Positions 1 through 5,053 of a stretch of 5,053 bases of DNA are shown in pieces (positions within the stretch are counted from its first letter, which is position 1; each line of letters opens with the position of its first letter). A model generated the notes under the pieces. That model was not told the DNA's origin. It saw only the letters and a list, made by a program, of their open reading frames with translations, and did not search any database. The translations under genes and the position numbers were made by a program. The DNA comes from Acidicaldus organivorans (GTDB taxonomy: Bacteria > Pseudomonadota > Alphaproteobacteria > Acetobacterales > Acetobacteraceae), in contig KN173973.1 of the NCBI GenBank assembly GCA_000759655.1, positions 16,594 to 21,646 of the forward strand. Direction: 5' to 3'.

Positions 1-933
1 ACCCGATAGCAGCGTATCGCCCATCTTCACCGTCACCTTGGCGAGCTCGCGCGTGTCCTTGAACACGGTCATGCTCTGTTCGTGGCGGATGATCGACTTG
101 ACGGCGGGAATTTCGGCGTCCTGGCTGGGGACGATCGGGCAGGGGCGCTCCTCGGTGCAGTAGCCCACCCCCTTGAGCGAGGAGATGATCCCGTTGGAAA
201 GCGCGTCATTGGGCGAGAGCACCGCATCGAGCCTGGCGTTGCCGTAATAGGCGGAGAGCAGATTGTCCATCCGCGCCTGCGCCGCCGCCCCGTCCCAGTG
301 CAGGATGCCCACCTTGTCCATCCCCATCTGGCCGGAGCGCACCACGAGCTGGCCCTTGTCGATGTAGGGCTTCAGCACTGACATCGCGCCGTTGTAGAAA
401 TAATACGCATTGTTGTCATCGGGCGAGCCGCCGAAGAGTTCGATGTTGAACGGGCCCTTGCCTTCCTTCAGCCCGAGCTTGTCCACGATATACTGGCCCT
501 GCAGCACGCCGACCTTGAAATTGTCGAACGTGGTGTAATAATCGACATTGGGCGTGTTGCGGATGAGGCGGTCGTAGGAGATCACCTTGATGCCGCGCTG
601 ATGGGCGCGCTCGAGCACGTCGGTGAGCGTGGTGGCATCGATCGGCGTGATGACGAGAACCGTCGCCCCGCGGCTGATCATGCTTTCAATTTCGGTGATC
701 TGGGTCGGGATGTCGTCATCGGCATATTGCATGTCGACCCGATAGCCCTTCGCCTCGAACCCCTTCTTGAGATTGTCGCCATCGGCGATCCAGCGGGCGA
801 TCGACTTTTCGGGAAGGGCGACACCAATCAACCCCTTGTCCTCGGCGGCGGCGGCCGGGCCCGAGACGAACGGCATCGCGGCGAGCGCGGCAAGGCCGAA
901 AAGAGGCATCAAAAGGGAACGGCGAAACGGCAC
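1..933 (-). CDS. chvE: Periplasmic sugar-binding protein of an ABC transporter, ChvE/SbpA type (C-terminus cut by window edge)
   Basis: This is the substrate receptor of a sugar ABC importer. In Agrobacterium, ChvE binds several aldoses, feeds a transporter and also signals to VirA; in Azospirillum, SbpA serves uptake and chemotaxis. Seen here: 311 codons open to the left edge, starting with GTG. Residues 1-30 are a signal peptide with a basic start (RR at 4-5), a hydrophobic core and an AAAA cleavage region. The mature part starts [16 protein letters not shown] (33-49), followed by ITPIDATTL (95-103), SYDRLI (119-124), [10 protein letters not shown] (167-176), NDALSNG (242-248) and SQDAE (270-274). 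These are hallmarks of ChvE/XylF-type periplasmic-binding proteins, whose YDR, ND and QDAE segments contribute sugar ligands. About 40 C-terminal residues are probably missing, judged by the roughly 350-residue family length. The GTG is favoured over the ATG at 909 because an AGGGAGGA ribosome site lies 5 nt upstream and the basic n-region is kept. The gene diverges from the LysR gene, as expected for chvE-gbpR. The family is firm, but the exact sugar is unknown. A Cys pair at 259/265 looks unusual. Confidence 0.93.
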   Translation of the reverse strand, partial: MPFRRSLLMPLFGLAALAAMPFVSGPAAAAEDKGLIGVALPEKSIARWIADGDNLKKGFEAKGYRVDMQYADDDIPTQITEIESMISRGATVLVITPIDATTLTDVLERAHQRGIKVISYDRLIRNTPNVDYYTTFDNFKVGVLQGQYIVDKLGLKEGKGPFNIELFGGSPDDNNAYYFYNGAMSVLKPYIDKGQLVVRSGQMGMDKVGILHWDGAAAQARMDNLLSAYYGNARLDAVLSPNDALSNGIISSLKGVGYCTEERPCPIVPSQDAEIPAVKSIIRHEQSMTVFKDTRELAKVTVKMGDTLLSG

Positions 934-938
934 GACGA

Positions 939-946
939 TCCTCCCT
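939..946 (-). promoter_or_regulatory. Shine-Dalgarno site deciding the GTG start of the sugar-binding protein
   Basis: Read on the minus strand, AGGGAGGA stands 5 nt before the GTG at 933-931. It is a strong match to the anti-Shine-Dalgarno sequence at good spacing. It supports the GTG over the in-frame ATG at 909-907, which would also remove the basic residues of the signal peptide. Confidence 0.8.
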
Positions 947-1003
947 GGGTTTTTCGCAACCGAAGCCAGCTTAGGCGGGCAAGAGATAACCTTCCAATAG
1001 AGA

Positions 1004-1027
1004 ATTCGACTTGATCGATCGTCGAAT
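1004..1027. promoter_or_regulatory. Perfect inverted repeat abutting the LysR gene start (candidate operator)
   Basis: ATTCGAC (1004-1010) and GTCGAAT (1021-1027) are exact reverse complements separated by 10 nt. The spacer ends in the self-complementary GATCGATC (1013-1020). The right arm touches the ATG at 1028 and fills the place where a ribosome site would normally lie. An offset T-N11-A (1006 to 1018) is present, but the whole dyad is not centred like a standard LysR box. Binding by the adjacent regulator with autoregulation is an inference. Confidence 0.5.
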
Positions 1028-2053
1028 ATGTATCAATCTCCCGAGCCGATGCGCAATACCCCGCCCTGGTTCATCCGCGGCCGGCTCAAGCCGCGCCAAT
1101 TGCTGCTGCTCGCCACCCTGGCTGAGGCCGGCACCATCCACCGCGCCGCCCAGGCGCTGAACATGACCCAGCCCGCCGCCACCAAGCTGATCAAGGACCT
1201 CGAAGCAAGCCTCGGCGTGCCGCTCTTCGAGCGCCTGCCGCGTGGCATGCGCCCCACCTGGTATGGCGAGGCGATGATCCGCCATGCCCGCGAAGCGCTC
1301 GCCGCGCTCGCCCGGGCGGAAGAGGAGATCGGCGCACTGCGCGCCGGCCATCTCGGCCCGGTGCGGCTCGGCGGCATCACCGAGCCCTGCGTGAGCCTGC
1401 TGCCGCGCGCGGTGGCCGCGCTCAAGGCGCGCCATCCCGAACTCCGCATCGCGGTCGAGCTCGAGACCTCCGACGTCCTGCTGCGGCGCCTGCTCGGCGG
1501 GCGGATCGACGTGATGATCGGCCGCATCCTGGGCGATGTCGATGCCTCCCTGCTCCACTACATCCCGCTCGTCGAGGAGCCGGTGGCGGCGATCGTCCGC
1601 CCCGGCCATCCCCTGCTCGCCGCCCCCGGTCTCCGCCTTGCCGATCTCACCACCGCGCGCTGGGTGCTGCCGCCCCCGGGCTCGGTGCTCAGGGTGCGCT
1701 TCGAGCAGATGTTTCACGCCCAGGGGATCGCGCCCCCCGAAGACATCATCGACGCCACCGCCCTCATCTTCGTCACCCGCATGCTCGAAGAGAGCGATGC
1801 GCTCGCCGTCATCGCCCACGCCGCCGCCCGCTATTACGAAAGAGCCGGAGTGGTGCGGATCCTCCCCCTCACCCTCCCCTGCACCATGGACACGTTCGGC
1901 CTCATCCTGCGCCGCGACCGCATCCCTTCGCCCGCGCTGCGCCTCGTCCTCGCCGCCCTCACCGAGGCAGCGCGCGAGATCTACGGGGTGAGCCTCACCC
2001 TCCCGCCCGCTTTCGCCGGCGGGGCAGGCGTGGGGAAGCCAGCGCCGGCGTGA
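1028..2053 (+). CDS. gbpR: LysR-family transcriptional regulator, GbpR-like (sugar-receptor gene regulator)
   Basis: This is a DNA-binding regulator, 341 residues from the first ATG. The N-terminal winged helix-turn-helix spans about residues 19-80: [19 protein letters not shown], then [21 protein letters not shown] (39-59, the recognition-helix region), then [20 protein letters not shown], with the FER and PRGM..T signatures of the family. Residues about 108-310 form the two-lobed periplasmic-binding-like effector domain, including VRLGGITEP, the HPELRI segment, [14 protein letters not shown] and [13 protein letters not shown]. The last roughly 17 residues (rich in P, G and A) are probably disordered. 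Agrobacterium GbpR is a LysR protein that controls chvE in response to sugars. The [11 protein letters not shown] stretch and the divergent chvE-like neighbour make GbpR the best name, although the symbol rests on similarity and context. The start is uncertain: no clear ribosome site precedes 1028, and a second in-frame ATG at 1049 would keep the whole domain. It ends 23 nt from the converging dehydrogenase gene. Confidence 0.9.
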   Translation: MYQSPEPMRNTPPWFIRGRLKPRQLLLLATLAEAGTIHRAAQALNMTQPAATKLIKDLEASLGVPLFERLPRGMRPTWYGEAMIRHAREALAALARAEEEIGALRAGHLGPVRLGGITEPCVSLLPRAVAALKARHPELRIAVELETSDVLLRRLLGGRIDVMIGRILGDVDASLLHYIPLVEEPVAAIVRPGHPLLAAPGLRLADLTTARWVLPPPGSVLRVRFEQMFHAQGIAPPEDIIDATALIFVTRMLEESDALAVIAHAAARYYERAGVVRILPLTLPCTMDTFGLILRRDRIPSPALRLVLAALTEAAREIYGVSLTLPPAFAGGAGVGKPAPA

Positions 2054-2079
2054 GCGAGCGGGGCGAGGACGGCCGCTCA
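2051..2079. terminator. Short dyad across the LysR/dehydrogenase convergent junction (weak terminator candidate)
   Basis: TGAGCG (2051-2056) and CGCTCA (2074-2079) are exact inverted repeats. They contain the stop codons of both converging genes. An alternative overlapping pair, GAGCGG (2056-2061) with CCGCTC (2073-2078), competes with it. The stems are only 6 bp, and neither strand has a T tract, so intrinsic termination is uncertain. Confidence 0.3.
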
Positions 2080-2871
2080 GGTCCAGCCCGCATCCACCTT
2101 GAATTCCTGCGCGGTGCACATCCGCGCATCGTCGGAGGCGAGAAACAGCACCATGCGGGCGAGATCCTCGGCGAGCACCCGGCCGGGGAGGCACTGGTTG
2201 TGGTCGATCTCCGCATCGCTTTCAGGCTTGACCCAAAGCGCCAGCTGACGCTCGGTCATCACCCAGCCCGGCGTCACCGTGTTGATGCGGATGTTGTCGC
2301 GCCCCAAGAGCCGGGCGAGCCCGCGGGTGAGCCCGTTCACCGAGGATTTGGCGGTGGCATAGACCGGATAGTCCGGCCCCTTGGTCTGCCAACTGATCGA
2401 GCCGAAATTGATCACCGAGCCCCCGCCGGCACGGCGCATCTGCGGCAGCGCCGCCTGGATGGCGAAGAAGGCCGGGCGCTGGTTGATGGCGATGCAGTCG
2501 TCCCAGTATTCGGGAGTGACCTTCTCGAATTCGTGGCGGTCGTCATTGGCGACGTTGTTGACGAGCACGGTGATGTCGCCGAGCGCCACCCCCGCCTCGG
2601 CGACCGCCGCCTTTAGCGCGGCGATGTCGCGCACGTCGCAGCGCTTCCACCACACCGTCCGTCCCTCCCCGGTGAGCCGCCCGGCAAGCGCCGCGCTCGC
2701 CTTCTCGTCGATGTCGATGAAGGCGACCTTGCTCCCCTGGCGGGCGAAGGCGGTGACCATCGCCGCACCGATTCCGGAGCCGCCGCCGGTGATGAAGACG
2801 GTACGCCCGGCGAGCGAGGGGTAGCGGGCGAGACGCTCTTCGGGGATGGGATAGGGGGGGAGTGTGGGCAT
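2077..2871 (-). CDS. Short-chain dehydrogenase/reductase, XylB-like aldose 1-dehydrogenase
   Basis: This cytoplasmic NAD(P)-dependent oxidoreductase has 264 residues, normal for a classical SDR. Seen in order: cofactor loop TGGGSGIG (28-35); acidic D53 ending strand beta-2, which favours NAD over NADP; D79; NNVA (105-108, a variant of NNAG); N130; catalytic S158 in INFGSISW; Y171 and K175 in YATAK; PGWVMTERQ (201-209); and a C-terminal QCLPGR...VLFLASDDARMCTAQEF..DAGW. The NDDRH, INFGSISW, QCL.GR and LFLASDDA..CT.(H/Q)E...DAGW blocks match, from memory, Caulobacter D-xylose 1-dehydrogenase XylB. That enzyme oxidises D-xylose to xylonolactone. The substrate here could instead be galactose, arabinose or another aldose. 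The ATG at 2871 is chosen over an upstream GTG (2904) because GGAGGA lies 6 nt before it and the upstream extension is not family-like. The gene diverges from the mutarotase gene, with a shared dyad between them, suggesting co-regulated aldose oxidation. Confidence 0.92.
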   Translation of the reverse strand: MPTLPPYPIPEERLARYPSLAGRTVFITGGGSGIGAAMVTAFARQGSKVAFIDIDEKASAALAGRLTGEGRTVWWKRCDVRDIAALKAAVAEAGVALGDITVLVNNVANDDRHEFEKVTPEYWDDCIAINQRPAFFAIQAALPQMRRAGGGSVINFGSISWQTKGPDYPVYATAKSSVNGLTRGLARLLGRDNIRINTVTPGWVMTERQLALWVKPESDAEIDHNQCLPGRVLAEDLARMVLFLASDDARMCTAQEFKVDAGWT

Positions 2872-2877
2872 GAGGGA

Positions 2878-2883
2878 TCCTCC
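2878..2883 (-). promoter_or_regulatory. Shine-Dalgarno site setting the dehydrogenase start
   Basis: On the minus strand, GGAGGA precedes the ATG at 2871-2869 by 6 nt. It fixes this start rather than the GTG at 2904-2902, which would add 11 residues (MRRRQPDGGSL) read partly through this very site. Confidence 0.8.
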
Positions 2884-2903
2884 ATCGGGCTGACGACGCC
2901 GCA

Positions 2904-2925
2904 CCGATATCTAAAATGTTATCGG
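2904..2925. promoter_or_regulatory. Perfect inverted repeat in the dehydrogenase/mutarotase divergent region (candidate operator)
   Basis: CCGATA (2904-2909) and TATCGG (2920-2925) are exact reverse complements around an AT-rich 10-nt centre, in otherwise GC-rich DNA. On the minus strand it overlaps the spacer and -10 of a possible dehydrogenase promoter: TTGCCG at 2934-2929, a 16-nt gap, then AGATAT at 2912-2907. A protein bound here would block that promoter. The binding protein is unknown; no dedicated regulator gene lies beside it, and the LysR protein is only one candidate. Confidence 0.5.
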
Positions 2926-3007
2926 AAACGGCAAAACTTTCATTATTCATGGATCAGTTTGTCGAGCAGAAGCGCTTCCCGTCAAGGCCCGGTCTTCCGG
3001 AGCCCTC

Positions 3008-3044
3008 AAAAAAACACCCGCTCCTCATCGTCCGGTGTTAAACT
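3008..3044 (+). promoter_or_regulatory. Candidate promoter of the mutarotase gene
   Basis: TGT followed by TAAACT (3036-3044) resembles an extended -10 element, matching TATAAT at 4 of 6 positions. No good -35 hexamer is seen, but a run of seven A (3008-3014) lies just upstream of where one would be and could act as an UP-like element. Transcription would begin about 6-7 nt past the -10, at or next to the ATG at 3051. No ribosome site is visible before that ATG. This is a weak call based on hexamer matching alone. Confidence 0.33.
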
Positions 3045-3050
3045 CGTCCC

Positions 3051-3953
3051 ATGAGTGACGTCCTCACCCTCGCCGCCTTCGACCAGGAACTCGTCCTCCT
3101 GCCCGGCCTGGGTGGCGGCGTCGGTGCCTGGCGGGTGAGATGGGGCGATGACCTGATCGACCTCTGGCGGCCCTGGCCGGGGGAAAGCGCCGATCCTTTC
3201 GACCTCGCCCATTTCCCCCTCGTCCCCTGGGCCAATCGCATCGGCGCGCCGGTCGCGGTGGAGGGCGGCGTTCACGCGATCGCCCCCACCCATCCCGCCG
3301 AGAAGCTGCCGCTGCATGGCGAGGGTTGGCGGCAGGGCTGGCAGGTGCTGGAGACGCGGCGGGCGAGCGCCACGCTCGCCCTCGTCTCCCATCACTTCCA
3401 GGAGGGGCCGTTCGCCTTCGCCGCCCGTCAGGTGTTCACCCTGGTCGAAGGGGGGCTGGATCAGTGGCTCGAACTCCGCGCCCTGACCCGCACCCCCCTC
3501 CCCCACGGGGTCGGCCTGCACCCCTATTTCCCCCGTCACGGCGGGGCGCGGGTAAGGGCGCGGGTGGCAGGGGTTTGGGAGCCGGGTCCAGACCTCTTGC
3601 CGCGCCGCCTTCTCACCCCGCCCCCTGTCGAGGCCGATCCGACGCGCGGGCTCTTCATGGAAGGGCCGCTCCTCGATCAGTGCTACACGGGCTGGGATGG
3701 CGAGGCGGTCATCGAATGGCCGGGGCTCGGCCTCACTCTCCACCTCGCCACCTTCCTGCTCGCCCCGGACCGCGGCGGAAGCCCCGGCTTCTGCCATCTC
3801 TACCGCCCGGAAGGCAGAGACTTCTTCTGCCTCGAGCCGGTGAGCCATCCGCCCAACGCGTTCCATCTGCCGGGCGAGCCCGGTCTCATCCGGCTCGGCA
3901 TGGGCGAGCGGCTGCTCCTCTCCGCCAAATGGCGCTGGCAGCGGGCGGGCTGA
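3051..3953 (+). CDS. Aldose 1-epimerase (mutarotase), GalM family
   Basis: This cytoplasmic enzyme interconverts alpha and beta anomers of aldoses such as galactose, glucose or xylose. It has 300 residues, typical for the bacterial family. Visible signatures: FPLVPWANRI (55-64), PLHGEGW (87-93), GLHPYFP (155-161), LDQCYTGWDG (208-217) and FFCLEPVSHPPNAFH (258-272). By analogy with Lactococcus GalM, H89 and H157 are the paired histidines (H157 the probable acid), D209 probably the conserved sugar-binding Asp, and E262 the probable base. No signal peptide is seen. The start is the first ATG; it lacks a ribosome site but gives the usual N-terminus leading into a first beta strand. The gene faces away from the dehydrogenase gene across 179 bases. 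The likely role is to supply the anomer that the dehydrogenase prefers, but whether it serves galactose, xylose or several sugars cannot be told. Its stop lies 31 nt from the converging EAL gene. Confidence 0.93.
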   Translation: MSDVLTLAAFDQELVLLPGLGGGVGAWRVRWGDDLIDLWRPWPGESADPFDLAHFPLVPWANRIGAPVAVEGGVHAIAPTHPAEKLPLHGEGWRQGWQVLETRRASATLALVSHHFQEGPFAFAARQVFTLVEGGLDQWLELRALTRTPLPHGVGLHPYFPRHGGARVRARVAGVWEPGPDLLPRRLLTPPPVEADPTRGLFMEGPLLDQCYTGWDGEAVIEWPGLGLTLHLATFLLAPDRGGSPGFCHLYRPEGRDFFCLEPVSHPPNAFHLPGEPGLIRLGMGERLLLSAKWRWQRAG

Positions 3954-3957
3954 GCCG

Positions 3958-3989
3958 CCTGAGGCCCGCTCCGCCCGCGCCGCCTCAGG
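3958..3989. terminator. Inverted repeat between the mutarotase and EAL genes (possible bidirectional terminator)
   Basis: CCTGAGGC (3958-3965) and GCCTCAGG (3982-3989) form a perfect 8-bp stem around a 16-nt C-rich loop. It begins 4 nt after the mutarotase stop, and its right arm covers the EAL gene stop. The position fits a shared terminator, but there is no T tract on either strand, so efficiency is doubtful. Confidence 0.4.
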
Positions 3990-5053
3990 GCTCGGCCGGC
4001 GCTTCCCAGATGCGGTAGCGCAGACTCCGCTCATTGTGGCGGTGTTCGAAATGGTGCCGCCAGTTCCGCGCCGCCGCGCCGAGCGGGGTGCGCGGCGCCC
4101 CCCGCTTCACTGGAAAGACGAAACTGCGCGCGAACCCCACCATCTCGGCCGCCGGCAGCGGGCGGGCGAGCGCGAACCCTTGGCCGAGCGCCGCACCGAG
4201 TTCGACCGCCATTTCCACCTCGTCCACGGTCTCGAGCCCTTCGACGGCAGCGAGCACTCCCAAACCGCGGGCGAGCATCAAGAGCGAGCCCACCAGCATC
4301 ATGCCCGAGGCCTCGCCGGCGGCCCGCGCAGTCAGCCCCCGGTCGATCTTGAGCCCCTGGAAGGGCAATCTGCTCAGCCGGTCGAGATGACTCTCGCCCG
4401 CGCCGAGATCGTCGATGGCGAGCGGGCAGCCGAGCGCGATCAGCCCCTGGAGCAGGGGAAGCTCGGCGGATAGACCCCCCCGCACCCCGTGCTCGAGGAG
4501 CTCGAAGACCAGCCGCTCGGGGGTGAGGTTGAATTCGGCGAGCGCCCGCCCGACAAGCGGGGCGAGATCGGCGGCCTCCAGCAGCTCGGGCGGGAGATTG
4601 AGCGAGGCCGCGCCGAGCCGGAGCCCCTCACGCTCCCAACGCGCGAGGGCAGCCAGCGTCTGATAGACCCCCTCGATGAAGACGTGGCGCAGCTCCTCCA
4701 CCCCGAAGGCGGGCAGGAACTGACCCGGCGAGAGGAGCCGCCCATCGGCGGCGCGGAGCCGCGCCAAGGCTTCCGCCCCGACGATCTGCCCGTCCCTCTG
4801 CAGCGCAAAGAAGGGCTGGAAGTGAAATTCGAGCCGCCCCTCGCCGAGGCTTTGCCGCAGACCGAGCCGGACCGGCGCGGCCAGAAGCGGGCTCGGCAGG
4901 GCGGGAAGCCGGGCGCAGACGAGATGGAGCACTGCAGAAAGCGTCTCGAGCGCGGCCTGGGCCGGAGCGGTGTCGAAGAGGCCGGGATAGGCGCCGAACA
5001 GGACGAGCACGGCGCGCATCGCCCCGTCCACGTTGCGGATGGGAATGGCCGCG
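3985..5053 (-). CDS. EAL-domain cyclic-di-GMP phosphodiesterase with a probable N-terminal GAF domain (N-terminus cut by window edge)
   Basis: EAL domains hydrolyse the second messenger cyclic-di-GMP to pGpG, which generally favours motility over biofilm. The visible part is 355 residues, numbered from the right edge. Residues 1 to about 50 (IPIRNVDG...VLVLFGAYPGLF) look like the last strands and helix of a GAF sensor domain. The GTG at 5031 is therefore probably an internal valine and not the start, because the frame stays open to the edge. The EAL domain spans about 60-305: FHFQP, AEALAR (EAL at 94-96), NLPPELL (N152), FELLE (E184, E187), AIDDLG (D214, D215), LKIDR (K235), VEGLET (E271, E274) and GQGFALARPLP (Q291). 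All expected metal and catalytic residues seem present. Loop 6, usually DDFGTGYSSL, reads DDLGAGESHL, and ELTE reads ELLE. No GGDEF domain is visible. A charged tail of about 50 residues (WRHHFEHRHNE) follows. There is no clear link to the sugar genes. Activity is likely but unproven. Confidence 0.92.
   Translation of the reverse strand, partial: AAIPIRNVDGAMRAVLVLFGAYPGLFDTAPAQAALETLSAVLHLVCARLPALPSPLLAAPVRLGLRQSLGEGRLEFHFQPFFALQRDGQIVGAEALARLRAADGRLLSPGQFLPAFGVEELRHVFIEGVYQTLAALARWEREGLRLGAASLNLPPELLEAADLAPLVGRALAEFNLTPERLVFELLEHGVRGGLSAELPLLQGLIALGCPLAIDDLGAGESHLDRLSRLPFQGLKIDRGLTARAAGEASGMMLVGSLLMLARGLGVLAAVEGLETVDEVEMAVELGAALGQGFALARPLPAAEMVGFARSFVFPVKRGAPRTPLGAAARNWRHHFEHRHNERSLRYRIWEAPAEP

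Larger units (their letters stand above)
934..1027. promoter_or_regulatory. Divergent promoter region between the sugar receptor and LysR regulator genes
   Basis: These 94 bases must hold the promoters of both divergent genes. On the minus strand, TTGGAA (997-992), a 17-nt gap and CTAAGC form a weak possible -35/-10 pair for the receptor gene. No convincing promoter hexamers are visible for the regulator. The right end carries a perfect inverted repeat, listed separately. LysR-type regulators typically bind such shared regions to repress themselves and activate the divergent target, which is the inferred arrangement here. The promoter calls themselves are weak. Confidence 0.6.

Noticed and set aside
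601..1014. A 137-codon plus-strand open frame over the receptor gene start and intergenic region
   Set aside because: It overlaps the signal peptide and N-terminal domain of the receptor on the other strand, has no ribosome site and shows no known motif.
971..2194. A 407-codon open frame on the minus strand across the LysR gene
   Set aside because: It lies antisense to a gene with clear LysR motifs. Its translation is rich in G, R, A, E and H with no recognisable domain, which is the usual shadow in GC-rich DNA.
2902..2904. GTG as the start of the dehydrogenase (275 residues)
   Set aside because: The ATG at 2871 has a GGAGGA site 6 nt upstream. The extra residues would be translated through that site and the edge of the candidate operator.
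2986..3014. A hairpin (GGC-CCGG, TCTT loop, CCGG-A-GCC) next to a run of seven A, considered as a terminator
   Set aside because: On the plus strand the stem is followed by A, not T. On the minus strand the T run comes before the stem. Neither order fits an intrinsic terminator, and it lies between divergent genes where none is expected.
3006..4034. A 342-codon open frame on the minus strand across the mutarotase gene
   Set aside because: It is antisense to a gene with all the GalM motifs. The translation is low-complexity and lacks any family signature.
5029..5031. GTG as the start of the EAL protein
   Set aside because: The frame stays open to the right edge, and the residues before it (AAIPIRN) continue into a GAF-like strand, so the GTG is better read as an internal valine. 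No ribosome site precedes it.

Overview
This window is about 5 kb of dense, GC-rich bacterial DNA. It looks like an alphaproteobacterium, perhaps of the Rhodospirillales or Acetobacteraceae type. That guess rests on the strong G/C bias at third codon positions, the ChvE-type sugar receptor beside a GbpR-type LysR regulator (a pairing known from Agrobacterium, Azospirillum and relatives), and the Caulobacter XylB-like dehydrogenase. No genus can be named from the sequence alone.

There are five protein-coding genes on strictly alternating strands, so no two form an operon here. From left to right: (1) minus strand, 1-933, a periplasmic sugar-binding protein of the ChvE/SbpA kind, cut off at its C-terminus by the left edge and easily missed because it starts with GTG; (2) plus strand, 1028-2053, a LysR-type regulator resembling GbpR; (3) minus strand, 2077-2871, a short-chain dehydrogenase resembling Caulobacter D-xylose 1-dehydrogenase; (4) plus strand, 3051-3953, an aldose 1-epimerase (mutarotase); (5) minus strand, 3985-5053, an EAL-domain cyclic-di-GMP phosphodiesterase, cut off at its N-terminus by the right edge with the end of a probable GAF domain showing.

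Genes 1-4 make a coherent sugar uptake and oxidation set. The receptor captures an aldose for an ABC transporter whose other subunits should lie beyond the left edge. The regulator probably controls the receptor gene. The mutarotase interconverts anomers, and the dehydrogenase oxidises the cyclic aldose to a lactone, as in non-phosphorylating (Weimberg or De Ley-Doudoroff type) pathways. The lactonase and dehydratase that would follow are not in the window. The EAL gene has no evident functional tie to the set.

Two divergent intergenic regions each hold a perfect inverted repeat with a 10-nt spacer: ATTCGAC/GTCGAAT directly before the regulator start, and CCGATA/TATCGG between the dehydrogenase and mutarotase genes. 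Both convergent junctions are very short and carry GC-rich dyads without T tracts. No RNA gene, mobile element, CRISPR array or gene-free stretch over 300 bases was seen. The region looks like a conventional sugar-utilisation locus. The points most worth a second look are the regulatory sites and the altered EAL loop, not a wholly new system.
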